A stretch of 64,000 bases of DNA from Paraglaciecola sp. MB-3u-78 (GTDB lineage: Bacteria > Pseudomonadota > Gammaproteobacteria > Enterobacterales > Alteromonadaceae), in contig NZ_PJCF01000002.1 in the NCBI RefSeq assembly GCF_002835935.1, forward strand, positions 62,001-126,000, in the 5' to 3' direction. This document shows positions 55,234 to 64,000 of the stretch, piece after piece. Under the pieces are notes generated by a model that was not told the DNA's origin, ran no database searches, and saw only the letters and a list, made by a program, of their open reading frames with translations. The position numbers were made by a program, and so were the translations under genes. Position 1 is the stretch's first letter. Each line of letters begins with the position of its first letter.

Positions 55234-56748
55234 ATGGAACCCTACACATACGTATCTCTTGGCCTGTATTTTTTGGTCATGCTTGGCATTGGTTTATATT
55301 CGTTCAAGCAATCTAGTACTGACGTTGAAGGATATATGTTGGGTGGTAGAAGTTTAAGTCCTAAAGTCACAGCTTTATCTGCAGGCGCATCAGATATGAG
55401 TGGCTGGATGTTAATGGGATTGCCTGGCGCTATGTATGTGTCTGGTATTTCCAGTGCATGGATTGCTGTGGGTCTCGTCATTGGTGCTTACCTGAATTAT
55501 TTATGGGTTGCGCCCCGGCTTAGGGTATATACCGAGTTGGCAAAAAACGCTCTCACTATTCCTGATTATTTTGCAAACCGCTTCAATGACACTAGTCATA
55601 GCTTAAGGTTAATTTCATCTGTTGTAATTGTCATTTTTTTCACCTTGTATACTTCATCTGGCGTAGTAGCCGGAGGCAAATTATTTGAGTCTTCATTTGG
55701 TTTAAGTTATGAAATGGGCTTGTATGTGACTGCCGGTGTTGTTGTTGCCTATACCTTACTCGGCGGATTTATGGCCGTGAGTATTACCGACTTTGTACAG
55801 GGCTGTATTATGTTTGTGTCCTTGGTATTGGTGCCAGTTGTAGTACTTTTTGATTTGGGCGGGTTCAGCGGTGCTGCATCGCAACTAGCGACATATGATG
55901 CTGATTTTTTGAATCTATTTATAGACGCCTCCACTGGGGAGGCAATGTCGGTGATAGGCATAATATCTTTATTGTCTTGGGGATTGGGCTATTTTGGTCA
56001 GCCACATATCATTGTCCGCTTTATGGCGATCCGCTCTGTAACAGACATCAAAACGGCACGAAAAATAGGTATTAGTTGGATGGTGGTATCTATTATTGGA
56101 TCACTGGCAACAGGCATATTGGGTCTTGCTTATGTCACCAAAACCCAAGGTGATATGCAAGATCCAGAGACCATATTCATTTACCTATCGCAAATACTAT
56201 TTCATCCATTAATAAGTGGCTTCTTATTAGGAGCCATTCTGGCTGCAATTATGAGTACCATTTCTTCACAATTATTGGTCACATCAAGCTCGTTAACCGG
56301 CGATTTCTATCAAGCCTTCTTTCGCAAAAACGCGAGCCAAAAAGAGTTAATTACCGCAGGTAGAGTGTCTGTAGCACTAGTTGCCTTAGTTTCTATCTAC
56401 CTAGCTTATGACCGAGACAGCACCATATTAAATCTAGTCAGCAATGCGTGGGCTGGTTTCGGGGCTGCCTTTGGCCCAGTTGTATTGATTAGTCTATTTT
56501 GGAAAAAAATGACACGTCTATCGGCAATTTTAGGTATGTTGTCTGGTGCGATTACTGTTTTAATTTGGATTTATGCTCCGCTAACGATCAATGGACAAGC
56601 CTTAAGCGATTGGCTGTACGAAATAGTGCCTGGATTTATCGTATGTAGTTTGACTATTATCACGTTTAGCTTATTAGGTAAGCAAGATGATCAACTGGTA
56701 ACGGATACTTTCGATAAAGTGCAGCACACCCTAGATCAACTGGATTAA
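55234..56748 (+). CDS. putP: sodium/proline symporter PutP
   Basis: A 504-residue inner-membrane protein of the SSS family with about 13 helices. The sequence GGRSLSPKVTALSAGASDMS near the N-terminus and the GxLAAIMSTISSQLLVTSSS-like stretch at about 330-350 are typical of PutP. It imports proline with sodium. ATG 55234 gives MEPYTYVSLG. It seems to be a single transcription unit ending before a large hairpin. Confidence 0.92.
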   Translation: MEPYTYVSLGLYFLVMLGIGLYSFKQSSTDVEGYMLGGRSLSPKVTALSAGASDMSGWMLMGLPGAMYVSGISSAWIAVGLVIGAYLNYLWVAPRLRVYTELAKNALTIPDYFANRFNDTSHSLRLISSVVIVIFFTLYTSSGVVAGGKLFESSFGLSYEMGLYVTAGVVVAYTLLGGFMAVSITDFVQGCIMFVSLVLVPVVVLFDLGGFSGAASQLATYDADFLNLFIDASTGEAMSVIGIISLLSWGLGYFGQPHIIVRFMAIRSVTDIKTARKIGISWMVVSIIGSLATGILGLAYVTKTQGDMQDPETIFIYLSQILFHPLISGFLLGAILAAIMSTISSQLLVTSSSLTGDFYQAFFRKNASQKELITAGRVSVALVALVSIYLAYDRDSTILNLVSNAWAGFGAAFGPVVLISLFWKKMTRLSAILGMLSGAITVLIWIYAPLTINGQALSDWLYEIVPGFIVCSLTIITFSLLGKQDDQLVTDTFDKVQHTLDQLD

Positions 56749-56757
56749 ACATTGAAG

Positions 56758-56812
56758 CTATCACAGCCACTATCTGCTGAGTCAAAACCAGTATTAAATA
56801 GTGCTGTGATAG
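56758..56812. terminator. large hairpin downstream of putP
   Basis: CTATCACAGC at 56758-56767 pairs perfectly with GCTGTGATAG at 56803-56812, and CACTAT / ATAGTG extends the stem after a bulge. There is no T run, so it may be an mRNA 3' end stabiliser or a factor-dependent stop rather than a classical terminator. It lies between putP and the cys operon. Confidence 0.5.
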
Positions 56813-56904
56813 TTCAAATAAGTATATAAATTCAAGTTTAATTTTGTTATTGTTCTATCCTTAGATTTTTTTAATATAAACAACCAATTTTACGTGAGAA
56901 ATCC

Positions 56905-57819
56905 ATGTCTAACTCGATCCCTACTGTGACCCATTTGAAGCAACTTGAAGCGGAAAGTATTCATATTTTCCGGGAAGTGGCGGCTGAATTCGACAATCCA
57001 GTGATGTTGTATTCTGTGGGTAAAGATTCTTCAGTGTTATTACATCTAGCACGTAAAGCCTTTGCCCCAGGCAAAATACCCTTTCCATTACTGCATGTGG
57101 ATACCACGTGGAAATTTCACGAAATGATTACATTTCGTGACGAAATAGCCAAAAAACATGATCTCAACCTACTGGTGCATATCAATCCAGAAGGCGTGAA
57201 GATGAATGTAGGTCCATTCAGTCATGGTAGCTCTAAGCATACCGATATCATGAAAACTCAATCCTTAAAACAAGCATTGAATCACTATAAGTTCGATGCT
57301 GCTTTTGGTGGTGCCAGACGTGATGAAGAAAAATCTCGGGCCAAAGAGCGTGTGTATTCTTTTCGCGACGAGAATCACAGATGGGATCCTAAAAACCAAC
57401 GCCCAGAATTATGGAACATTTATAACGCACAAATTAACAAAGGCGAAAGCATTCGTGTTTTTCCAATGTCCAACTGGACTGAGCTAGATATCTGGCAATA
57501 TATCTACATGGAAAACATCGAAATTCCTTCATTGTATTTGGCAAAACCTCGCCCAGTTGTCAAACGCGATGGTGTCTACTTTATGGTTGATGATGACCGT
57601 ATGCCAATGGAAGAAGGCGAAACTCCTGAAATGCGTTCAGTGCGTTTTAGAACCTTAGGGTGTTATCCATTAACGGGCGCAGTTGAATCAACAGCCGCGA
57701 CCTTGCCTGAAGTGATTCAAGAGATGTTATTGACCAAAACTTCAGAGCGCCAAGGCAGAGTCATTGACCATGATTCTTCAGGTTCAATGGAAAAGAAAAA
57801 AATGGAAGGATATTTCTAA
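56905..57819 (+). CDS. cysD: sulfate adenylyltransferase subunit 2
   Basis: The small, catalytic subunit of ATP sulfurylase, forming APS from sulfate and ATP. The PP-loop is [19 protein letters not shown] at about residues 34-52, and [15 protein letters not shown] follows. The 304-residue length matches E. coli CysD (302). It is the first gene of a sulfate assimilation operon, overlapping cysC by one base. Its GTPase partner CysN is two genes further down rather than next to it. Confidence 0.97.
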   Translation: MSNSIPTVTHLKQLEAESIHIFREVAAEFDNPVMLYSVGKDSSVLLHLARKAFAPGKIPFPLLHVDTTWKFHEMITFRDEIAKKHDLNLLVHINPEGVKMNVGPFSHGSSKHTDIMKTQSLKQALNHYKFDAAFGGARRDEEKSRAKERVYSFRDENHRWDPKNQRPELWNIYNAQINKGESIRVFPMSNWTELDIWQYIYMENIEIPSLYLAKPRPVVKRDGVYFMVDDDRMPMEEGETPEMRSVRFRTLGCYPLTGAVESTAATLPEVIQEMLLTKTSERQGRVIDHDSSGSMEKKKMEGYF

Positions 57820-58415
57820 TGACGACTAACATAGTGTGGCATCAGCATGATGTTGATAAGGCTCGCAGAGCACAAGCTAAGAAACAGAAATCTTGCGTGT
57901 TATGGCTAACTGGTTTGAGCGGTTCAGGTAAATCTACGATCGCTAATTTATTAGAAAAAAAGTTGGCAGAACATGGGAAACATACCTACTTACTTGATGG
58001 CGATAACGTGCGTCACGGTTTATGTGGTGATTTGACCTTCAGTGATAAAGACAGAGTAGAAAATATCAGACGCATTGGTGAGGTATCTAAGTTGTTTGTG
58101 GATGCAGGTATCATAGTACTGACTGCCTTTATCTCGCCTTTTAAAACTGAAAGAGATTTTTGTCGTCGTTTATTAGCCGATGGCGAATTTGTCGAAATAT
58201 TTGTTGATACGCCTATAGAGGAATGTGAAAAACGTGATCCTAAAGGGCTTTATCAAAAAGCCAGACAAGGTGACATTAAAGACTTTACTGGTATCGATTC
58301 CCCCTACGAAACACCAGAAAACCCAGAAATCACTTTAGCATTTTCTGGACAAACAGCCGAACAATCTGCCGAGCAACTTTTTGATTTACTCAAACAAAAA
58401 GGAATTGTTGCTTAA
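57819..58415 (+). CDS. cysC: adenylylsulfate kinase
   Basis: Phosphorylates APS to PAPS. The 198-residue protein has the P-loop LTGLSGSGKST at about residues 28-38, DGDNVRHGLCGDLTF and FISPFKTERDF, all family motifs. It overlaps cysD and the next gene by one base each, so it is translated from the same message. Confidence 0.96.
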   Translation: MTTNIVWHQHDVDKARRAQAKKQKSCVLWLTGLSGSGKSTIANLLEKKLAEHGKHTYLLDGDNVRHGLCGDLTFSDKDRVENIRRIGEVSKLFVDAGIIVLTAFISPFKTERDFCRRLLADGEFVEIFVDTPIEECEKRDPKGLYQKARQGDIKDFTGIDSPYETPENPEITLAFSGQTAEQSAEQLFDLLKQKGIVA

Positions 58416-59203
58416 TGTTAAACCAACAACTTATTCAAAATATTATTGATATCAGTCATCTAGCGGGTGACAAAATCATGGATATCTATCAACAAGATTT
58501 TGCTATCTATGAAAAGTCAGATGAAAGCCCGTTAACTGAGGCTGACTTAGCCGCACACAACTGTATTGTTGAAGGCTTAAGTAAAGTATCAGATTTACCT
58601 ATTCTGTCTGAAGAATCTGCAGATATTTCATGGCAAGAACGTAACACTTGGGATACCTATTGGCTAGTTGATCCACTTGATGGGACCAAAGAATTCATTA
58701 AGAAAAATGGTGAATTTACAGTCAATATCGCGCTAATTAAAGACGGTGTACCAATTTTTGGGGTGGTGTATGCTCCGGTTTTGGAACACACCTATGTCGG
58801 TGTGTTAGGCCAAGGTGCTTATAAGATAACGGCTGGTGTAAAAGCAGATATCCATCCCAAAACTTGGACTAAAGGTGAAACATGGAAGATAGTCGGAAGC
58901 CGTTCACATCAAAGCCCCGAGATACAAGCCTTACTTGATTCTTTAGAAGGCGACACTGAGTTGGTTGCCATGGGCAGTTCTCTTAAATTATGTCTAGTCG
59001 CAGAAGGGGCTGCGCATCTTTATCCGCGCTTAGGTCCTACTTGTGAGTGGGATACCGGAGCTGCACAGGCTGTTGTTGAAGCAGCTGGCGGTAAGGTCAC
59101 CATAATTGAAGATGCAACAGATGCACTAAAAGCAGATGCAGTCGCGCTTAGATACAATCAAAAAGATTCCGTTTTAAATCCTTATTTCTTGGTGAGTTGC
59201 TAA
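58415..59203 (+). CDS. cysQ: 3'(2'),5'-bisphosphate nucleotidase
   Basis: Hydrolyses 3'-phosphoadenosine-5'-phosphate, the by-product of PAPS use, and prevents its build-up. The inositol-phosphatase fold motifs are present: [18 protein letters not shown] (metal ligands) and [17 protein letters not shown]. The 262-residue length is normal. It sits between cysC and cysN in one operon, with a 1-base overlap upstream and 2 bases before cysN. Confidence 0.95.
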   Translation: MLNQQLIQNIIDISHLAGDKIMDIYQQDFAIYEKSDESPLTEADLAAHNCIVEGLSKVSDLPILSEESADISWQERNTWDTYWLVDPLDGTKEFIKKNGEFTVNIALIKDGVPIFGVVYAPVLEHTYVGVLGQGAYKITAGVKADIHPKTWTKGETWKIVGSRSHQSPEIQALLDSLEGDTELVAMGSSLKLCLVAEGAAHLYPRLGPTCEWDTGAAQAVVEAAGGKVTIIEDATDALKADAVALRYNQKDSVLNPYFLVSC

Positions 59204-59205
59204 TT

Positions 59206-60612
59206 ATGAATAGTGAAAATACATTATTACAGTCCGATATCTTGGGCTATCTAGATCAACATGAAAAGAAAGACATGCTACGTTTTTTAACTTGCGGCAG
59301 TGTGGATGATGGTAAAAGTACCTTAATAGGTCGTTTGTTACACGACTCAAAAATGATTTTTGAAGATCAACTTGCCGCTATCACCAAAGACAGTAAAAAA
59401 ATGGGTACCACTGGTGATAAAGTTGATTTAGCGCTACTAGTTGATGGTTTACAATCTGAACGAGAGCAAGGCATTACCATAGATGTGGCTTACCGCTATT
59501 ACTCCACCGATAAACGTAAATTTATCATTGCTGATACCCCAGGGCATGAGCAGTATACCCGCAACATGGTGACAGGTGCATCTAATTGCGATGTGGCGAT
59601 TATCCTAATTGATGCTCGCTCAGGGGTGAAAACTCAAACCCGTCGTCATTCTTTCTTAGTGTCTTTGTTAGGCCTCAAACACGTTATCGTGGCTGTCAAC
59701 AAAATGGATTTGAAAGACTACAGCGAAACTGTTTATGAAGAAATCAAAGCAGACTATCTAGAGTTTTCTAAACGGTTAGAAATACCAGATATCCAGTTTA
59801 TTCCACTGTCAGCTTTAGATGGTGATAATGTGGTTAACGCTAGCGAAAACACACCATGGTACCAGGGTGATACTTTGATGACCATGTTGGAAAAAGTCGA
59901 AATTAATGACGATATCAATGCTGACGATTTTCGCTTTCCGGTGCAATACGTCAACCGCCCGAATCTAAATTTCCGTGGTTTTGCAGGCACAGTGGTGTCT
60001 GGTCAGATAAAGCCCGGCGATAGTATTACTGCCCTGCCTTCAGGTAAGCAGTCTAAAGTTAAGGCTCTGGTTAATTTTGAAGGTGAACAAGATAGGGTCT
60101 ATGCACCTCTTACCACGACTATCACATTAGAAGATGAAATTGATATTTCTCGTGGCGACATGATAGTCAAAAGCGATAATTTACCGCTGCACAGCAACAC
60201 TTATAGAACAAATTTAGTGTGGATGGATGAAGAGCCTATGATGCCTAATAAGCAATATGGTTTTAAGTTTGCGACAAAATTTGTACCCGGCAGTGTCACC
60301 GAAGTGGAATATCAAATTGATGTAAACTCTATGGAACACAAGAATACAGTGCGTCTAGGGTTAAATGAAATTGCCGTAGGTAAAATCAAACTCACTCAGC
60401 CTGTTGCATGTGACCCTTACACCAAAAATCGCTCTACAGGTGCTTTTATCATTATTGATAGAGTCACCAATGGCACAGTGGGTGCAGGTATGATCATCGA
60501 AGTAGCTGAAGACACTAGTGCAGGCCATTTTTCTGAATTTGAATTAGAATTTAATGACTTGGTCAGGAAACATTTTCCACATTGGAATGCGACTGATATC
60601 AGTAAACTATAG
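59206..60612 (+). CDS. cysN: sulfate adenylyltransferase subunit 1 (GTPase)
   Basis: The GTPase subunit of ATP sulfurylase, which couples GTP hydrolysis to APS formation with CysD. G motifs are [27 protein letters not shown] and NKMD, followed by EF-Tu-like beta-barrel domains. From ATG 59206 it has 468 residues, near the E. coli length of 475. A TTG three codons earlier is less likely. It ends before a hairpin that separates it from the transporter gene. Confidence 0.96.
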   Translation: MNSENTLLQSDILGYLDQHEKKDMLRFLTCGSVDDGKSTLIGRLLHDSKMIFEDQLAAITKDSKKMGTTGDKVDLALLVDGLQSEREQGITIDVAYRYYSTDKRKFIIADTPGHEQYTRNMVTGASNCDVAIILIDARSGVKTQTRRHSFLVSLLGLKHVIVAVNKMDLKDYSETVYEEIKADYLEFSKRLEIPDIQFIPLSALDGDNVVNASENTPWYQGDTLMTMLEKVEINDDINADDFRFPVQYVNRPNLNFRGFAGTVVSGQIKPGDSITALPSGKQSKVKALVNFEGEQDRVYAPLTTTITLEDEIDISRGDMIVKSDNLPLHSNTYRTNLVWMDEEPMMPNKQYGFKFATKFVPGSVTEVEYQIDVNSMEHKNTVRLGLNEIAVGKIKLTQPVACDPYTKNRSTGAFIIIDRVTNGTVGAGMIIEVAEDTSAGHFSEFELEFNDLVRKHFPHWNATDISKL

Positions 60613-60617
60613 TCCTA

Positions 60618-60650
60618 GGGCCTGTTGACATATGAAATGACAACAGGCCC
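60618..60650. terminator. hairpin between cysN and the SLC13 gene
   Basis: GGGCCTGTTG at 60618-60627 pairs perfectly with CAACAGGCCC at 60641-60650 over a 13-base loop. No T run follows, so it may modulate or partly end transcription between the cys genes and the transporter. Confidence 0.5.
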
Positions 60651-60674
60651 TTAACCTAATAAGAATAAGACAAT

Positions 60675-62402
60675 ATGGATATTAATCAGTATCTGGTATT
60701 AGCCATTTTTGCCGGTACTATATTGGCGCTTGTTACCACTAACGAGCGCCCATCTTTAATCTTTGCAGCTTCACTTTTAGCCTTGATTGCTAGCCAACAG
60801 CTGGTGATAGGTGATGTGATTAACAACTTCACCAATCAAGGCTTAGTGACTCTCGTTTTACTGCTATTAGTTAGTTCAGCAGTAGATAAAACATCCTTAA
60901 TCAAACGTTTAGCTAGAACCTTAGTCACAGCAAGTTTTAACGCCAGTTACTGGCGGCTATTTGGTTTAACGTTTTTTTCCTCTGCACTTCTAAATAACAC
61001 TGCCGTAGTGGCAAGTTTGATTGGTCCGGTGAAACAAAACCAATATCACCATGCCTCTCAACTACTGATCCCCTTGTCGTATTCAGCAATTTTAGGTGGC
61101 ACCGTCACCCTAATTGGCACGTCCACTAACTTAATTGTGGATAGTTTTTTAATTGAACATGGTCACCCAGGTTTCAATTTTTGGGATTTCACACTTTACG
61201 GTTTAGTAGCAGGGTTGAGTTGCGGTTTATTGATGTTTTTGATGACCCCATTACTGCCAGAAATCGCCAATAAAAGCTCCCAATATAATAGTTATTTTAT
61301 GGAAGCAGACGTAGAACAAGACTGTGAGTTAATTGGCAAAAGTGTTGAGGAAAATCATCTACGAAATTTGCCTGAATTATTTTTGATTGAAATAGCAAGA
61401 GACGGAAAACTGATCACCCCAGTTACGCCTGATGTGGTTATTCAGTCTGGCGACAAATTAATATTTTCCGGTAATATTCAACATGTTGGTAACTTAGACC
61501 ATATCAAAGGCTTAAAGCTCTTTGCGGAGTCCAATGGTCTAGAGCGTAAAAACCTCACAGAAGTGATCATTTCCAATCGGGCACAAATTATCGGTCAAAC
61601 CTTAAAAGCGCTAGGCTTTAGAGCACTGTTTGATGCTGCAGTAGTAGCCATAAGACGAGACGGAGAAACCTTGTCTGGCAAGCTGGGTGAAATAAAGCTT
61701 CAATCGGGTGATTTTTTATTACTGGCTACTGGCCCAGACTTTATGCAAAGGCATAACCTCACCAAAAACTTTTTTATTCTGTCTGAAAAAAAGATGGAAA
61801 CAAAGTTAAGTCCCATTCAGGATTGGATTACACTTGGTGGCTTTTTATTCACCGTAGCCTTGGCAGCGACGTCAGTATTAAATTTGGCCACAGGTTTACT
61901 GTTCTTTATCGCCATACTGGTCATCGGTGGTGTAACCACCAACAACGAAATCAAGCGCAATATCCCACTTAATTTAATAGTCGTCATTGTTGGCGCACTG
62001 AGTCTTGCCACCGCCCTTGAAAAATCAGGTGTGATACAACAGATTATGCAGTTAATTGGCCCATGGGCCAGCAGCGTCAGCCCTATATGGGCGCTAGTAA
62101 TGGTATATGTATTAACCCTAATACTCACCGAACTTGTTACCAACAACGCAGCCGCCGCACTGATGTTTCCCTTAGCCTATGGACTGGTTCAAACCCTAGA
62201 GGTGCCAATTATGCCTTTTGCACTGGCAGTCGCTTTTGCTGCCAGCGCTAGCTTTATATCACCCTATGGCTACCAAACCAATCTATTGGTATTTAGCGCC
62301 AGTAACTATAAATTTAAACACTTTATTAAATTTGGATTGCCAATATCCATTTGTTATTCAAGCATAGTGTTAACCTTACTCAGTTATACATATGCTCTTT
62401 AA
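60675..62402 (+). CDS. SLC13-type anion transporter with RCK_C (TrkA_C) domains, probable sulfate permease
   Basis: A 575-residue inner-membrane protein: helices at about 5-175, two TrkA_C domains in the middle (about 205-370; a pair of ELIGKSVEEN and QIIGQTLKAL type starts), then a second membrane half with VTNNAAAALMFPLAYG. SLC13/DASS proteins carry dicarboxylates or sulfate; the position straight after cysDCQN makes sulfate the likely substrate. The TrkA_C part may regulate it by a ligand. It follows cysN by 62 bases and a hairpin. Confidence 0.88.
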   Translation: MDINQYLVLAIFAGTILALVTTNERPSLIFAASLLALIASQQLVIGDVINNFTNQGLVTLVLLLLVSSAVDKTSLIKRLARTLVTASFNASYWRLFGLTFFSSALLNNTAVVASLIGPVKQNQYHHASQLLIPLSYSAILGGTVTLIGTSTNLIVDSFLIEHGHPGFNFWDFTLYGLVAGLSCGLLMFLMTPLLPEIANKSSQYNSYFMEADVEQDCELIGKSVEENHLRNLPELFLIEIARDGKLITPVTPDVVIQSGDKLIFSGNIQHVGNLDHIKGLKLFAESNGLERKNLTEVIISNRAQIIGQTLKALGFRALFDAAVVAIRRDGETLSGKLGEIKLQSGDFLLLATGPDFMQRHNLTKNFFILSEKKMETKLSPIQDWITLGGFLFTVALAATSVLNLATGLLFFIAILVIGGVTTNNEIKRNIPLNLIVVIVGALSLATALEKSGVIQQIMQLIGPWASSVSPIWALVMVYVLTLILTELVTNNAAAALMFPLAYGLVQTLEVPIMPFALAVAFAASASFISPYGYQTNLLVFSASNYKFKHFIKFGLPISICYSSIVLTLLSYTYAL

Positions 62403-62474
62403 CTAGTTTTTTCCCAAGGAGCAGTAGCTAAAAACGTCCACCCCAGCAAAATATATATTAGCCTATTCGGCAAT

Positions 62475-62665
62475 TTAAATATAAAACTCTGGGATGGCTT
62501 GGATCACTTTTTTGACGGTGCAAGTATTGGCGGCAGCAAGTAATCAAATGGTTCTGGATATGACTCATCTCCACCTGTCGATACACTCTGATCACTTATG
62601 AGCTGATGATTGCCAAAATTTGCTTGAAATTTCTGCCCTTCAAGCAGAGTGATCTCTACATTCAT
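62475..62665 (-). pseudogene. remnant of an OsmC/YcaO-type gene
   Basis: From ATG 62665 the frame reads MNVEITLLEGQKFQANFG, QSVSTGGDESYPEPFDYLL, the start of proteins that join an OsmC-like domain to a YcaO domain. After LL the continuation jumps, in another frame, to NTCTVKKVIQAIPEF and a stop at 62475, which resembles the segment CTVKKV..PEF some 90 residues further on in such proteins. So an internal deletion of about 90 codons and loss of the rest have occurred. The identification is from memory of the family. Confidence 0.5.
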
Positions 62666-62885
62666 ATCAAAAACCTTTGTTGTTAATCGAATCAAAGAGT
62701 GTATTGCAGATAATGCTGAAACCGCAAGAGTCATTCGTCATGGATTATGCGCAGATCAAGTTAAGGTGGGATAACGTAAATAATGATGGCGACTGTGTAT
62801 CTAGATTCTTATTTGTGCTTCGCAAGGTTTACTACTTAGTTTACTATGCGCCCCAAGAAATTTTAGCTAACAATACTAGGCAGAT

Positions 62886-63629
62886 ATGACCGCCAACGCA
62901 CTCTATACAGACCTTTCAGGCTTTTATGATTTAATGTGTGTCGATATCGACTACCAAACACAAAGCAATTGCATTCGCAGACTACATCAGCTTTTTGGTA
63001 ACGACGGTAATACCCATCTTGATTTAGCCTGTGGAACGGGCCCACATGTCCGTCATTTCATAGATTATGGCTATCACGGTAATGGTCTTGATATAAATCA
63101 ACCTATGTTAGATTTAGCTAAAAAGCGATGTCCCGAAGCCTCTTTTTTTATGCAAAGCATGAGTGAATTCTGTGTGGATGAACCATTAGATTTAATCACT
63201 TGTTTCTTGTATTCCATACATTACAACGATGGTATTGAAAGACTAAAAAGTTGCATCGCAAGTGTACATCGAGCATTAAAAGCGGATGGTATTTTTTGTT
63301 TTAACGTAGTCGACAAACAAAAAATCAACAATAAACTATTTGTCAAACATACCGCTAAACAAGCAGACGATTTGTTCACCTTCAGCTCTGGCTGGTATTA
63401 CTCAGGTCATGGCGAAAAGCAGTCTTTGAAACTCAGTATTGAAAAAACAAATACTCAAAAAACCCAGCTATGGAATGACGAACATGGGATGGTTGCTTTT
63501 AGTTTTGATGAGTTGATAGACATATTGAAACCTTACTTCGAAGTCCATATTTTCGAACATGACTATGAAAAGCTGCTCCCCTATGACAAGCGCTCAGGGA
63601 ACGCCATTTTCACCTGTTTAAAAATTTGA
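62886..63629 (+). CDS. class I SAM-dependent methyltransferase
   Basis: A 247-residue protein with motif I LDLACGTGPHVRHFIDYG and the acidic strand-2 end GNGLDINQPMLDLA; a Ubie/methyltransferase-25-like fold. The methyl acceptor is not evident. AGG lies six bases before ATG 62886. It appears to stand alone between the OsmC/YcaO remnant and a small membrane protein. The preceding 220 bases (62666-62885) hold no convincing gene. Confidence 0.85.
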   Translation: MTANALYTDLSGFYDLMCVDIDYQTQSNCIRRLHQLFGNDGNTHLDLACGTGPHVRHFIDYGYHGNGLDINQPMLDLAKKRCPEASFFMQSMSEFCVDEPLDLITCFLYSIHYNDGIERLKSCIASVHRALKADGIFCFNVVDKQKINNKLFVKHTAKQADDLFTFSSGWYYSGHGEKQSLKLSIEKTNTQKTQLWNDEHGMVAFSFDELIDILKPYFEVHIFEHDYEKLLPYDKRSGNAIFTCLKI

Positions 63630-63699
63630 AGTAACCAAGCACATACTCACACTGTCCACTAGTCAGCTAATGTGCTGAATACATAAAGATTTCAAGCCA

Positions 63700-63891
63700 C
63701 TACGCACTGTAACGGCGTGATTTCAAAGGCGCTAATAACAAGTAGAAAACCCATGCGAACCAAGATACAAAAATTACCGCTAGGATCCATGCAATTTTTT
63801 CACCGCCACTAGTGCGATCAGAAACGCCAATAGAGATAATGGGAATTATCCAAAAGAAAAAAAACACTAAACCACATAAAAAACTAAACAT
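63700..63891 (-). CDS. small two-helix membrane protein (PLDc_N-like)
   Basis: A 63-residue protein from ATG 63891 with GGAG eight bases upstream. Helices at about 2-22 and 32-53 (KIAWILAVIFVSWFAWVFYL) and a basic end resemble the short proteins with a phospholipase-D-nuclease N-terminal segment, which have no enzyme activity of their own. The function is unknown. The remaining bases to 64000 show no further gene. Confidence 0.7.
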   Translation of the reverse strand: MFSFLCGLVFFFFWIIPIISIGVSDRTSGGEKIAWILAVIFVSWFAWVFYLLLAPLKSRRYSA

Positions 63892-64000
63892 TTTTAATAC
63901 TCCATTTATACCAACGTTGGTTAATCTAGTTGGAATAACTAGTTTGAATAATTATACAGAGCAAAGACTGTTCCAGAATTAAAGAGTAATAATTTCAATA

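Noticed and set aside
62677-62889. A 70-codon plus-strand frame before the methyltransferase
   Set aside because: No family, no ribosome site and mixed composition. It covers the upstream side of the OsmC/YcaO remnant.

Overview
The window looks like a chromosome segment of a marine gammaproteobacterium of the Alteromonadaceae, near Glaciecola or Paraglaciecola. This is inferred from low GC, the FadI/FadJ, SixA, CorB and DUF3379 set, a proteorhodopsin photosystem, a secreted beta-galactosidase and many Alteromonadales-type repeats. No rRNA, tRNA, CRISPR array, integrase or phage module was seen.

Layout. 1-983: the end of an unrecognised gene, a small membrane-protein gene with a strong terminator, and about 430 bases without a gene. 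983-7725: a complete proteorhodopsin/retinal cluster, PR-crtE-crtI-crtB-crtY-blh with idi convergent, making retinal from IPP/DMAPP through GGPP, phytoene, lycopene and beta-carotene. The proteorhodopsin gene is frameshifted by one missing T near codon 49, although all its key residues are otherwise present. 7843-10957: a GldG-like ABC-2 export system on the minus strand. 11194-14614: an eight-haem TPR cytochrome overlapping an iron-type alcohol dehydrogenase. 14734-20320: an SSS sugar symporter, a secreted GH2 beta-galactosidase and a PhyH-type dioxygenase, probably one carbohydrate-use locus. 20372-35079: housekeeping genes (ffh, ypjD, corB, sixA), an M16 protease and two large c-di-GMP signalling proteins, with a 256-bp MITE-like element beside ffh.

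35132-38457 is a three-level nest of insertion sequences: an IS1595-type element with a perfect 8-bp target duplication, split by an IS630-type element at a TA, which is itself split by an integrase-core (IS481-like) element with the only intact transposase. 38844-42997: two small proteins, then fadIJ beta-oxidation genes with a FadR-like operator. 43439-50489: a MoxR/DUF58/DUF4381/BatA/BatB-TPR/BatD operon, followed by an ECF sigma factor and its DUF3379 anti-sigma partner. 51937-54680 is an accessory patch with a decayed IS4 element, a broken unknown gene and about 450 bases rich in stem-loops.

54686-62402: an ElaA-type acetyltransferase, putP, then a sulfate assimilation operon in the order cysD-cysC-cysQ-cysN followed by an SLC13/RCK transporter. 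The end holds a deleted OsmC/YcaO-type gene, a methyltransferase and a small membrane protein. Most of the window is ordinary core genome. The least ordinary parts are the broken proteorhodopsin, the nested ISs, the MITE and the stem-loop-rich patch at 54.2-54.7 kb. No clearly new defence or biosynthetic system was found.
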